A DNA stretch of 64,000 bases from Hyphomicrobiales bacterium (GTDB lineage: Bacteria; Pseudomonadota; Alphaproteobacteria; Rhizobiales; Rhizobiaceae). This document shows positions 27,062 to 36,205 of this stretch, in pieces. Every line of letters starts with the position of its first letter. Position 1 is the first letter of the stretch. Under the pieces are notes generated by a model. The model made no database searches, had not been told where the DNA came from, and saw nothing but the letters and a program-made list of their open reading frames with translations. The DNA is taken from the NCBI GenBank assembly GCA_017305835.1, contig JAFKJY010000049.1:1-64000 (forward strand), in the 5' to 3' direction. A program made the position numbers and the translations under genes.

Positions 27062-27501
27062 TACGGCACAAGCGACTCGAGCATCGTTTCGTCGAACACA
27101 TCCCTGAGCGCCTTGAGGCCGGCGTTCTCTATGTTTCGATGGAATATGCGACCTCGGTCCACAGCTGCTGCTGCGGTTGCGGCGAGGAGGTTGTCGCACC
27201 CTTCACACCTACGGACTGGAAGATGACGTTCGACGGCGAGACCATCTCGCTACGTCCGTCGATTGGCAATTGGACGCTGAAGTGCCGATCACATTATGTG
27301 ATCGATCGCGGCAAGGTGATTGAAGCCGGTCCATGGAGCGATGAGCAGATCGAAGCCGAGCGTCGGCGTGATCGGACCACCAAGACGCGCTTCTACGGAC
27401 AATCGCCCACGGGGCAACCTCCCGTTCAGTCTGTTCAATCCGGCGCAACGCCAAGCTTCTGGAGGCGAGTCTGGAGCAGAATAATTGGTCAATCACAATG
27501 A
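27058..27501 (+). CDS. DUF6527 family protein
   Basis: 147 residues from a GTG overlapping the E1 stop by 4 nt. Core motif: SVHSCCCGCGEEVVAPFTPTDW, then ISLRPSIGNW, then KCRSHYVIDRGKV. The Cys-rich knuckle and the final CRSH are conserved across DUF6527, which I recall as a constant companion of multiubiquitin-E1 operons and proposed to act as a peptidase or ligase component. The C-terminal 50 residues are low-complexity and end in a basic-hydrophobic stretch (FWRRVWSRIIG). No JAB deubiquitinase or stand-alone E2 gene is seen in the window, so DUF6527 and DUF6791 must fill those roles if needed. Confidence 0.85.
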   Translation: MIRHKRLEHRFVEHIPERLEAGVLYVSMEYATSVHSCCCGCGEEVVAPFTPTDWKMTFDGETISLRPSIGNWTLKCRSHYVIDRGKVIEAGPWSDEQIEAERRRDRTTKTRFYGQSPTGQPPVQSVQSGATPSFWRRVWSRIIGQSQ

Positions 27502-27686
27502 AAAACTTGTGGGCTATCTTTCACCGAAAGGATTTCGTGTCCGAATTGCGCTGCCCCAGTGCAATTGCAAACCTGTACGAAGAAGATTGGTAGTCTTCAA
27601 GGAAATGACATCGGGAACGGGCATCGCGCTACGGTTACGTGCTCGCCAAGCGCAACGGCAGCGTTTCTGCAGCAGGGACGAGATAA
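27498..27686 (+). pseudogene. decayed small ORF between DUF6527 and the AddB-like gene
   Basis: An ATG at 27498 overlaps the DUF6527 stop (ATGA) and opens a frame MKNLWAIFHRKDFVSELRCP...YEEDW, closed by TAG at 27591. The same frame resumes after a TGA with a protein-like end, RYGYVLAKRNGSVSAAGTR, and a TAA at 27684. Between them another frame reads LVVFKEMTS. Two small compensating indels around 27585 and 27612 would restore one protein of about 60 residues. No known family. It could be a real small operon member broken by mutation, a sequencing artefact, or chance. Confidence 0.35.
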
Positions 27687-27714
27687 GAGCGACCTCGGAA
27701 GGAGGAAACCCACC

Positions 27715-30369
27715 ATGACCACCGCGAGACGATCCACTCTTGTCGTCCATAGTCGCCTCGCTATGCGAGAGGCCCGCCTTGCGGCGGCGCGCGGTGGTCG
27801 CCATGGCCTCCAGATCATGTCCTTCGAGCAAGCCGCCGTGCGGCTCGCCGGCGGCTTTGCCCGGCCGATCGACAACGAAAGCCTGCGTGCCGTGATCCAG
27901 GCGGTCCTGCCGGCAACTCCGATGGGCGAGCTGGAGAGCATAAAAATGCTCCCCGGCATGATCGACGCGGCGGCCGAGACCCTGCATAAGTCTTGGCGCG
28001 CGGTCATCGACCTCGCCGCGCGAGCCTCCGACCATCCTCGCCTCAACGCCATTGCCCGGCTGGAAGCGGCTGTCCTCGATCAGCTTCCGCCCGGCATGAT
28101 GCGCCCCGTCGACATCGTCGCCGCCGCGATCAGGCGCATTGCCCACGCTCCGGCGGTCCTCGGGCCGATGGAGATCATCGGCCTGACTGAACTCTCGCCG
28201 TGTTGGCGGCCGCTCCTGAACGAACTCACCACCCAGATCTCCGTGCAATGGATGGCCGGGCCGAGGGCGGTTCCCGCCTGGTTGGAAGGTACCGGCGTAA
28301 GCGTGTCGCGTACATCGGGGGAATCGCCGACGCTCGGTGCCGTCAGCGGGGCAACGGCCTATCACGAAGCCATCGAAGCTATGCGCTGGGTGCGATCACT
28401 GCTCGCCTCGGAAACGGCGCCTTGGGAGATCGCCATCGCTACCGCATCGCCCGGCGACTATGACGATCATTTCTTGGCCTTGCGCGCAGACGCCAATATC
28501 GACCTGCACTTCGTCCACGGCGTCAGAACCATCACCACCCGCGAGGGACAGGCGGCTGCTGCGCTGGCCGACATCGTCGTCCGCGGCCTGTCGCAGACGC
28601 GCCTCCGTCGTCTCGCAACCCTTTGCCGGGAATCAGCGCCGTTTGCAGCCATGCCCGAAGGCTGGCTACGCGTCCTGCCGACCGATGCGCCGCTGTCGAC
28701 GCCCAGCGCCTGGAGCCGCCTGCTGGCGCGGCTGAAGTCGGAAGATTGGCCAGACGGCGCGGATCACGCTCCGGCGCTGCGCGCGGCAGCCGAGCTGCTC
28801 GCGAAGGGACCGGGCGCCGCGCCGGAGATCGGCGAGGCCTTCCTCAAGGGCCGGGCTCTCGGCATCTGGCGCAAGGCGCTGCTCGCCGGGCCTGCCGCCT
28901 CGATCGACGCTACCCTCCAAACCCTGAAGCAGGATGATGGGCTCGAAGCCTGCGTGTCCGTGGCCTGGATGCCGGCCAGCGCGCTAGCGGCATCGCCCCG
29001 CCGCTTCGTGCGGCTGCTCGGCCTAAACTCCTCGCGCTGGCCGCGCGGGATCTCTGAAGACCGGCTCATCCCGAGCCATATCATCCCGACCCCCGAACTC
29101 GATCCGCTTCCGGTGAGCCTCGCTGATCGTCGGGATTTCGAGACGATCCTCGCCACCACCGCTGGCGAAGTCGTCCTCTCGCGCGCCCGGCGCGACAGCG
29201 ACGGACGTCTTCTGGGACGCAGCCCGCTGCTTGCCGCGCATGATGAGGAGGCCTACCTCCGCCGTAACGCCGTGCCCGTACACGCCTTCAGCGAAACCGA
29301 CCGACTCTTGGCCCGGCCACTGGAGTTCGGCGTCGATCCGCAAGCGGTCAGCGCGCAAAGCTGCTGGCGCGACTGGCGACACGCTGAGATCACGGCCCAT
29401 GACGGACTCATCCGTGCGGATCATCCGCTCGTTCTGGCGATCCTCGACCGCATCCAGTCGGCCAGTTCTCTTCGCCGCCTGCTGCGCAATCCGCTCAGTT
29501 TCGTCTGGCTCTATGGTTTCGGATGGCGCGTGCCGCAAAGCAGCGCCGAGCCCTTAGTGCTCGATGCGCTCGGCGTCGGCGATCTGGTCCACATGGTTCT
29601 CGACCGCGCCTTGCGCGACCTCGAGAGCGCGGGTGGATTGGCGGCCGCCGACGGCGCGGCGATCGAAGCGGCCGTGGGCGGGGCCGCGGAAGCTGTCGCC
29701 GCCGATTGGGAAAGCGAGCGCGCGGTCCCACCGGCCCTCATCTGGGGCCGCACCCTGGACGACGCCCGCCTGATGGCGGGCCAAGCCCTGTCCTACGGCG
29801 ACGATCTTCTGCCAGGCGCACGCTCCTATGGCGAGGTGCCATTCGGCGGGGCAGAACCGAAATCGCAGGCGGAGACCCCTTGGGATTCCGCCATGCGGGT
29901 CACGATTCCCCACACTGGGTTCAATATTGCCGGCTACATCGACCGGCTCGACATCTCGGGTGACGGCAACCGCGCGCTCGTCCGCGACTACAAGACCGGC
30001 CGGCCGCCACGAGGCGATATCCGGCTGAATGGCGGCCGCGAGCTTCAGCGTTGCCTCTACGCTTTCGCGGTGAAGGCGCTCCTGGGTGATCACGTCGCGA
30101 TCAGCGCCTCTCTGCTCTACCCGCGCGAGCCGATCGACCTCCAGCTAGACGACCCCGAAGCCGTGCTCGCGGAGATCACGGGCTATCTCCGCGCGGCGAG
30201 GATCAGCCTCGCCGCCGGCGCTGCGATGATAGGCCCCGACACGGGTGGCGACTATGACGATCTCGCTTTCGCCCTACCGGCCAATGCCAGCGCCACCTAC
30301 TGCAAACGCAAGCAACCCGCCGCGACGGAGCGGCTTGGCGAAGTCGCTCAGGTTTGGGAGGCGGAATGA
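27715..30369 (+). CDS. AddB-like PD-(D/E)XK nuclease protein
   Basis: 884 residues from ATG 27715 behind AAGGAGG. The order resembles AddB: a helicase-like but Walker-less N-terminal region, then a long alpha-helical middle, then a RecB-type nuclease domain (about 735-770) with NIAGYIDRLD and ALVRDYKTGRPP, giving the D...DYK catalytic pattern, and a QRCLYAFAVKAL helix. Unlike canonical AddB (about 1150 residues) it lacks GxGKS and the C-terminal Cys cluster (only isolated Cys, e.g. TYCKRKQ). It overlaps the AddA-like start by 4 nt. It probably forms a helicase-nuclease complex with the next protein, acting on double-strand ends. Confidence 0.82.
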   Translation: MTTARRSTLVVHSRLAMREARLAAARGGRHGLQIMSFEQAAVRLAGGFARPIDNESLRAVIQAVLPATPMGELESIKMLPGMIDAAAETLHKSWRAVIDLAARASDHPRLNAIARLEAAVLDQLPPGMMRPVDIVAAAIRRIAHAPAVLGPMEIIGLTELSPCWRPLLNELTTQISVQWMAGPRAVPAWLEGTGVSVSRTSGESPTLGAVSGATAYHEAIEAMRWVRSLLASETAPWEIAIATASPGDYDDHFLALRADANIDLHFVHGVRTITTREGQAAAALADIVVRGLSQTRLRRLATLCRESAPFAAMPEGWLRVLPTDAPLSTPSAWSRLLARLKSEDWPDGADHAPALRAAAELLAKGPGAAPEIGEAFLKGRALGIWRKALLAGPAASIDATLQTLKQDDGLEACVSVAWMPASALAASPRRFVRLLGLNSSRWPRGISEDRLIPSHIIPTPELDPLPVSLADRRDFETILATTAGEVVLSRARRDSDGRLLGRSPLLAAHDEEAYLRRNAVPVHAFSETDRLLARPLEFGVDPQAVSAQSCWRDWRHAEITAHDGLIRADHPLVLAILDRIQSASSLRRLLRNPLSFVWLYGFGWRVPQSSAEPLVLDALGVGDLVHMVLDRALRDLESAGGLAAADGAAIEAAVGGAAEAVAADWESERAVPPALIWGRTLDDARLMAGQALSYGDDLLPGARSYGEVPFGGAEPKSQAETPWDSAMRVTIPHTGFNIAGYIDRLDISGDGNRALVRDYKTGRPPRGDIRLNGGRELQRCLYAFAVKALLGDHVAISASLLYPREPIDLQLDDPEAVLAEITGYLRAARISLAAGAAMIGPDTGGDYDDLAFALPANASATYCKRKQPAATERLGEVAQVWEAE

Positions 30370-33300
30370 TGAGCAGCGTGTCAAAAGTTCTCAAGGATGA
30401 CGGCGCCCGGCGAGACGCGATCAACCTCCATGACCGCTCGATCTTGGTCGAGGCCGGAGCAGGCTCGGGCAAGACCGCCGTCATGGCAGGACGCATCGCC
30501 GCCATGCTCGCCCAAGGTGTTCCGCCGCGCACCATCGCCGCCGTCACCTTTACCGAACTGGCGGCGAGTGAGCTGCTTTCGCGCGTCCGCGAATTTGTCA
30601 CCGACCTCTCGGCCGGCAGGATCGCAGTCGAGTTGCGCGTCGCGCTGCCCGATGGTCTGTCGCAGGCCCTGCGGCACAATTTAGCCACCGCGAGCGCCGC
30701 GATAGACGAAATCACTTGCTCGACCATCCACGGTTTCTGCCAACGCCTGATCAAGCCCTATCCGGCCGAGGCTGACATCGATCCCGGCGCCGGCGTCCTA
30801 GACCGCAATCAGGCCGATCTCACCTTCCTCGAGATCGTCGACAGCTGGCTGCGCGAGCGTCTGTCCGGCGACCAAGGTGGTATCCTCGCCGAAATGGTGC
30901 TGCACAGCCCCGGGGAGACCGTGGTACTCATTCACAAGATCGCCGAGAATCTGCGCCGCCGCCGTACCCTCGCAGCACCGCCGGCGCCCCCGCTCGATGG
31001 TCATTTGACAGCCTTTCGTCAGGCGACGGCAATTTTCGCCGCCTTCGTCCGCGGGGCTGCAGCCAGCGAGCCGGAAACGGAAGTGATGGCCGCGCAGCTG
31101 GTCGAGATGGCGACCGCGCTCGCGGCCGGTCCCGATCCCGCGACGCCCTCGGGCTTAGTCCAGGTTCTGACCTCGCGTGCGCACCCGGACCTTTGCACCA
31201 AGGCCGGCACCTTCGCTTCGTATCGCAAGAAGGGGAAATGGGCTGCTGCTGCAAAGCAGGCGGGCCTTTCCAAGGTCGACGGTGATCGACTGAACGATGC
31301 CGCCGAGGGTCACTACGCCGCCTGCTGCGAGGCATGGGGCTCCCTTCTTCAGGCGGCGGCCAGCCAAGTTCTGGCGGCGCTGATCGAGGAAGCGCGTCCG
31401 ACCCTTGAGCGCTATCGCGACCATAAGCGCGCGAACGCCCAGCTCGACTTCGACGACCTCATCTTCGCCGCGCGCGACCTGCTGCGCGGCCATGACGATG
31501 TGCGGCACGCGCTGGGACAGCGCTTCGCCCATGTGCTTGTGGATGAGTTCCAGGACACAGATCCCCTTCAGACTGAGATATTCTGGCGGCTGTGCGGCGA
31601 GCCCGCTGATGGCGACAGCGACTGGACCCGATTTCGGATACGACCGGGCGCGCTCTTCTTGGTCGGCGATCCCAAGCAGGCGATTTATCGCTTCCGCGGC
31701 GCCGATGTTAGTGCCTATGTGCGGGCGCGTGACGCCTTCCGCGCCCAGAATCCCGACGGCCTCATGTCGATTTCGACCAACTTCCGTTCCTGCGCCTCGA
31801 TCCTCACCTTCGTCAACGAGCGCTTCGATGCCGTGCTGTCGGCCGATGGACAACCCGGCTTTACCGCCCTCGACCCGTTTCACGACGATCGCGGTGGCGG
31901 CTTGTGCGTCGCAGCCCTCGACATCGCCGTGGCCGACGAGAACGGCAAGGCCAGTGCCGAACAGCAGCGTGATGCCGAGGCCAATATGGTGGCCGAACTG
32001 TGCGCGCGGCTGATCGGCAGCCAGCCCATCATCGACCGACGCAGAGGTGCGGAACGTCCTTGCCAACCAGGCGACATCGCCTTGTTGGCGCCAACCGGCA
32101 CGGAGCTGTGGCGGTATGAGGAGGCGCTGGAACGCCGGGGTATCCCGGTGGCTACGCAAGCCGGCAAGGGCCTCTTTCGCCGACAGGAAGTCCAGGACCT
32201 GATCGCGCTAACCCGCGTTCTCGCCGACCGGCGCGACACGCTGGCGCTCGGTGCGCTGCTGCGCGGCCCTCTGGTCGGCCTTACCGAAGAGGAGCTGCTG
32301 GATGTTGTCTGGGCGCTACCGCGTTCCGAGGAGGAGCCTAACCGAATTCCCCGCCTCGACCTCGGCGTTGATCCCTCCACCATCGGGCATCCCCTGGCGC
32401 GCGAGACCATCGACAAGCTTCAAGTGCTCTATCGGCGCGGCAACAGCACGACGCCGCACGAACTGCTCTCGCAGGCCGTCGACGTAATGCGGGTCCGTCC
32501 GCTCCTTCTTGAGCGCCATCGTGGTCAGGCCGAGCGTGCGCTCGCCAATGTCGATCTCTATCTCAGCCTATCGACCGGCTATGCGGTGCGCGGCCTCCGC
32601 GCCTTCGCCGAGGCGATGACCGCGGTTTGGACCGACGAGGCGCGGGCTGTCGAAGGGCGACCCGACGCGCAGGAAGAAGCCGTCGCGCTCTTCACGATGC
32701 ACGCCGCCAAGGGCCTCGAATGGCCGATCGTCATCCCCGTCAACACTATGACCGGCGTCATGGCGCCTGACAGCGCGGTGATCGACCGTCAGACTGACAC
32801 GTTCTATTGCCCGGTCCTGGGTATCGCCCCCGAAGGCTATGCCGCCACGCGCCAAGCCGAGAAGGACGAACTGGATCGCGAGCGCATCCGGCTCTGGTAC
32901 GTCGCGGCCACGCGCGCCCGCGAACTCCTCGTCCTGCCCCGGCTCGATACGACGCCCTCGAAGTCCGCTTGGATCGATCTCATTGATCTATCGCTCACCG
33001 ATCTGCCGGCCCTGGATCTCTCGCATCTGCCGCTCGATCTGGCCGCCACGGTCGCCAGCGTGGGCAACACCCAGACGCGCGAGAGCTTCGCGGCCGAGGC
33101 GCTCGCCATCGCAGATCGCCACACGCGCCTGACCTGGCTATCGCCGAGCCGTGACGAGAGCGCCTCCGGCTTGGTGCTGCAGGAGGATGAAGCCGACATC
33201 TGGGCCGGCTCTGCCGATGGCCAGCCGCCGGAACTCGAGCCGATCATCACCGTTCAGGGCGGCCGGGAGCGTGGACTCATCCTTCACAAGCTCATGGAAG

Positions 33301-33764
33301 AGGTGCTGACGGGCGAAACGAACGAAGCGCCGACAGCGCTTGTTGAACGCGCTGCGGATCTCATCCGTGCGCTCGGCAAGACGCCAGTCGCCGATCCTGC
33401 CGTGGGCTTGTCCGCCGAAGAGCTTGCAAGATGCGTCATGCAAACCCTGGCCTTGCCGGAAATCGCCACCTTGCGGCCGGTGCTACTCGCCGAATTCCCC
33501 GTCTTTGCCGTCCGCGCCAAGAAAGATGAGGTGATCGCGACGGCCGGCATCGCGGATGCGCTGACCGTCGGGCCGGATGGTCGCCCAGTCGTTGTCGTCG
33601 ACTGGAAGAGCGACGTCGGTCCTGCCCCCCAGACTCTGGATCATTACCGGGCGCAGGTTCGCGCCTATCTCGACATGGCCGGCGCCGAGCGGGGTCTCAT
33701 AGTCCTAGTGACCACCGGTACGGTGATTGCGGTCTCACCGTCTTCGCCGACCATGGCGGCCTGA
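30366..33764 (+). CDS. AddA-like UvrD helicase-nuclease
   Basis: 1132 residues from ATG 30366 (ATGA overlap with the AddB-like stop). Superfamily 1 motifs: SILVEAGAGSGKTAVMAG near 30, TCSTIHGFCQRLI, HVLVDEFQDTDPLQTEIFW, VGDPKQAIYRFRGADVSAY, TMHAAKGLEWPIV and WYVAATRARELLVLP. The C-terminal nuclease has GIADALTVGPDGRPVVVVDW followed by KSD near 1080, the active D...DxK form. This is the AddA layout with intact helicase and nuclease. Chromosomes of this group already carry AddAB, so a plasmid set fused into a defence block is likely a specialised paralogue. The operon ends here; a weak GCGGG...CCCGC hairpin follows. Confidence 0.87.
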   Translation: MMSSVSKVLKDDGARRDAINLHDRSILVEAGAGSGKTAVMAGRIAAMLAQGVPPRTIAAVTFTELAASELLSRVREFVTDLSAGRIAVELRVALPDGLSQALRHNLATASAAIDEITCSTIHGFCQRLIKPYPAEADIDPGAGVLDRNQADLTFLEIVDSWLRERLSGDQGGILAEMVLHSPGETVVLIHKIAENLRRRRTLAAPPAPPLDGHLTAFRQATAIFAAFVRGAAASEPETEVMAAQLVEMATALAAGPDPATPSGLVQVLTSRAHPDLCTKAGTFASYRKKGKWAAAAKQAGLSKVDGDRLNDAAEGHYAACCEAWGSLLQAAASQVLAALIEEARPTLERYRDHKRANAQLDFDDLIFAARDLLRGHDDVRHALGQRFAHVLVDEFQDTDPLQTEIFWRLCGEPADGDSDWTRFRIRPGALFLVGDPKQAIYRFRGADVSAYVRARDAFRAQNPDGLMSISTNFRSCASILTFVNERFDAVLSADGQPGFTALDPFHDDRGGGLCVAALDIAVADENGKASAEQQRDAEANMVAELCARLIGSQPIIDRRRGAERPCQPGDIALLAPTGTELWRYEEALERRGIPVATQAGKGLFRRQEVQDLIALTRVLADRRDTLALGALLRGPLVGLTEEELLDVVWALPRSEEEPNRIPRLDLGVDPSTIGHPLARETIDKLQVLYRRGNSTTPHELLSQAVDVMRVRPLLLERHRGQAERALANVDLYLSLSTGYAVRGLRAFAEAMTAVWTDEARAVEGRPDAQEEAVALFTMHAAKGLEWPIVIPVNTMTGVMAPDSAVIDRQTDTFYCPVLGIAPEGYAATRQAEKDELDRERIRLWYVAATRARELLVLPRLDTTPSKSAWIDLIDLSLTDLPALDLSHLPLDLAATVASVGNTQTRESFAAEALAIADRHTRLTWLSPSRDESASGLVLQEDEADIWAGSADGQPPELEPIITVQGGRERGLILHKLMEEVLTGETNEAPTALVERAADLIRALGKTPVADPAVGLSAEELARCVMQTLALPEIATLRPVLLAEFPVFAVRAKKDEVIATAGIADALTVGPDGRPVVVVDWKSDVGPAPQTLDHYRAQVRAYLDMAGAERGLIVLVTTGTVIAVSPSSPTMAA

Positions 33765-33946
33765 ACGAACACAGTGGGCGGGGAACAAGCTTAACCCGCT
33801 TTGAGGTAGTCATTGGACAACGGTGAGGGCGCCCGGTACTCTATTTGGTGTAGCTCGGTATTCGGTGGCGATTGCCCTCCCCTCCTCTACAATTCATGGC
33901 GAGAGCGGTTCTCTCTCCTGCTAACGGGCGGGATAGTCGTGCCCTG

Positions 33947-36205
33947 TCAACTTGGAAAGGCGGCGACCATCCCCTGAACAATGCGAGCAACGCGGTCGGC
34001 AACGTCCTGCCTGCTTCGGGTCCATAGTCTCCGTAAGAGGTCCTCTGGCACCATTTCATCGAACTTCGCCGACTGAAGATTCTCGACGAACTCGGCGACC
34101 GAATGGATATCAGGCGGTCTCTCCGCGATCTGCTTCATGATCGCCAGCACTACGTCTGGATGGGTATCCAGGACAGTCACGCCCACGTCGAGGATTGCGC
34201 AGTCGAGCCCCGCCGAGGCGAAGGCGAACCCGAGAACGGCGTTCACGTCGCTGCCGTGCCACGTGAAGACGTGCGTGTCCTTGCCTGCGGGGACCAGGCT
34301 GCCCGCATCAAGTCCGAGTTGTCGGAACGCCATCCTGCCCTCAGCAAGATACCCATTCGCCGCATCGTCCAGGAAGCCGGGTACCGAAGTGTCCTGCAGG
34401 ACCGCTCGCATCTCCGCCGACAGCCGATCGTGGACGGGCTCGTTCATGACGTTATCGAATTTGGGAATTTTCCCGGAGCGGTGATGTACGAGTTCGAGAA
34501 CCTTGCCGCGGTCATCCACTGCCTCGATCCGCCAGCGCCGTCCAGCGAAAGCGATGACAACGCCGACGCCGACCGGGTTGGAGATCGGGATGGTGCCGAG
34601 CGTGCGCCCGGAGGAAACCAGACGCCACTCTTCGTCGGTCGAGAAGATCGCGTAGAAGTCACGTGAAGCGGTGAGCCTTTCGCCCTGTTCGCCCAGCATG
34701 ATCGTTCCGTCCGGAGCCTGCTCGACCAAGCGATGTTCCGTGGAGGCCATGCCGCGGAGCAACTGGGCGTAGTCGGCTTTCGTCAGCGACGATAGCGGGC
34801 CGGACGAGCAGAGGACCTGGTATAGCGCGCCGGCCTTGGCTCCCCCTTCCTGCGCGATCACCGAAAGGGTCTGATGCAGCGCGACGGTGGCGATCGCTGC
34901 ATCGATGGATGGCGGCTCGACGAAGCGCTCCACTAGCAGGCGGACGGCCGCAACTGCCCGCACGGTCTCGAGGCGCAGATGGTCGACCGGGTCGGACCCT
35001 TTGCCGAGAAGGCGCTCCCGCACATAGATCCTGAGGACGGCAGGAACGCCGCGTCTCCTGCCGCTTCGGCCAAGGCGCTGTCGCAGGGAGGAAAGGGATC
35101 GCGGCGCGCCCACCTGCGCCACCGATTTTATCGACCCGATGTCGATCCCCAGTTCCAGCGTCGTGGTCGCGACGCCCGTCGTCGGCAGGTCGCCCTCCTT
35201 CAATCGGTCTTCGAGTTCTTCGCGAAGCTCCTTGGAGAGGCTGCCGTGATGAGGATAGAACTCGTTCGGGACCGAGGCCTTTTCCGATCTCGTGCGAAGA
35301 CGGTCCGCAAGCGCCTCTACCCGCTTTCGCGATCCCGCAAACACCAGATTGTTCGCACCCCTGAGGACCGAGAACATATGATCGGCGATCAGGTCCAGCG
35401 CGACCTGCCGCTCCTCGGCCTCGAGCCCGTCGGCATCCTCCACCTCTTCGGGGTCGCTGTATGCCCTGACCTGCAGCCTGAGCTCCGGGGAGTCTGCTGA
35501 CGACTCCACCACCCTCACGTTTTCCGGCTGACCGGGATTGAGCCAGCGGGCAGCGACAGCAAGGTCGCCTATGGTTGCCGATAGGCCGATCCGTCGCGCG
35601 GGCTTGCCGGACAGGGCGTCGATACGGCGCAGGAGGCTCGCCAAATGGAGCCCCCGGGGACCCTTGAGGAAGGCGTGCAGCTCGTCGATGACGATGAAGT
35701 CCAGCGACCCCAGCATGGCCTTCGCATCCCCAGGCCGACGGATCAGCATGGCCTCGATGGATTCCGGAGTGATCAGGACCACTCCGCGTGGATCACGTCG
35801 CGCGCGCTGCTTTGCCGACTGCGGCGCGTCGCCGTGCCAGCGGACAGTATCGATCTCCAGTCGCTCGGCCAGTTGATCCAGCCGCCGGAACTGATCGTTG
35901 ATCAGGGCCTTCAGCGGGCTGATGTACAAGACCGAGAAGCCTCGGCCTTTTCGATCAGCAACCTTCGTGAGCACTGGAAGGAACGCCGCCTCGGTCTTGC
36001 CCGCAGCTGTCGAGGCAGCGAGCAGAACGTCCGCTTCGGTGTCGAGGACTGCGGAGATCGCGCGGTCCTGGACGTCCCGCAGTTCTTCCCACTTCTGCTC
36101 CCATATCCAGCGCCGGATTTCAGGGTGCAGCCTGTCGAATCCGGTCGGGTCAGAGCCGGATTGAGGCAAGTTCGTCGTCTCCGCCGTCGCCCGTCTGATC
36201 TGCAT
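33947..36205 (-). CDS. sngC: Lhr-like DEAD/DEAH helicase, Shango SngC-like
   Basis: 752 residues from the ATG at 36205 (AGGGGG upstream); another in-frame ATG at 36229 extends it by 8. Superfamily 2 motifs: STAAGKTEAAFLP (I), SPLKALINDQ (Ia), VVLITPESIEA, VIDELHAF (II, DELH), GLSATIGD (III), then VATTTLELGIDIGSI and RQRLGRSGRRRG (VI). The C-terminal third is unassigned. Together with the two genes upstream it matches the TerB-ATPase-helicase trio called Shango, an anti-phage system. Its start lies inside the end of the ATPase gene (56-nt overlap), so the three genes are tightly coupled. Confidence 0.85.
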   Translation of the reverse strand: MQIRRATAETTNLPQSGSDPTGFDRLHPEIRRWIWEQKWEELRDVQDRAISAVLDTEADVLLAASTAAGKTEAAFLPVLTKVADRKGRGFSVLYISPLKALINDQFRRLDQLAERLEIDTVRWHGDAPQSAKQRARRDPRGVVLITPESIEAMLIRRPGDAKAMLGSLDFIVIDELHAFLKGPRGLHLASLLRRIDALSGKPARRIGLSATIGDLAVAARWLNPGQPENVRVVESSADSPELRLQVRAYSDPEEVEDADGLEAEERQVALDLIADHMFSVLRGANNLVFAGSRKRVEALADRLRTRSEKASVPNEFYPHHGSLSKELREELEDRLKEGDLPTTGVATTTLELGIDIGSIKSVAQVGAPRSLSSLRQRLGRSGRRRGVPAVLRIYVRERLLGKGSDPVDHLRLETVRAVAAVRLLVERFVEPPSIDAAIATVALHQTLSVIAQEGGAKAGALYQVLCSSGPLSSLTKADYAQLLRGMASTEHRLVEQAPDGTIMLGEQGERLTASRDFYAIFSTDEEWRLVSSGRTLGTIPISNPVGVGVVIAFAGRRWRIEAVDDRGKVLELVHHRSGKIPKFDNVMNEPVHDRLSAEMRAVLQDTSVPGFLDDAANGYLAEGRMAFRQLGLDAGSLVPAGKDTHVFTWHGSDVNAVLGFAFASAGLDCAILDVGVTVLDTHPDVVLAIMKQIAERPPDIHSVAEFVENLQSAKFDEMVPEDLLRRLWTRSRQDVADRVARIVQGMVAAFPS

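Noticed and set aside
25892..27199. 435-codon antisense frame over the E1 gene
   Set aside because: Composition typical of a shadow frame; the E1 motifs are on the plus strand.
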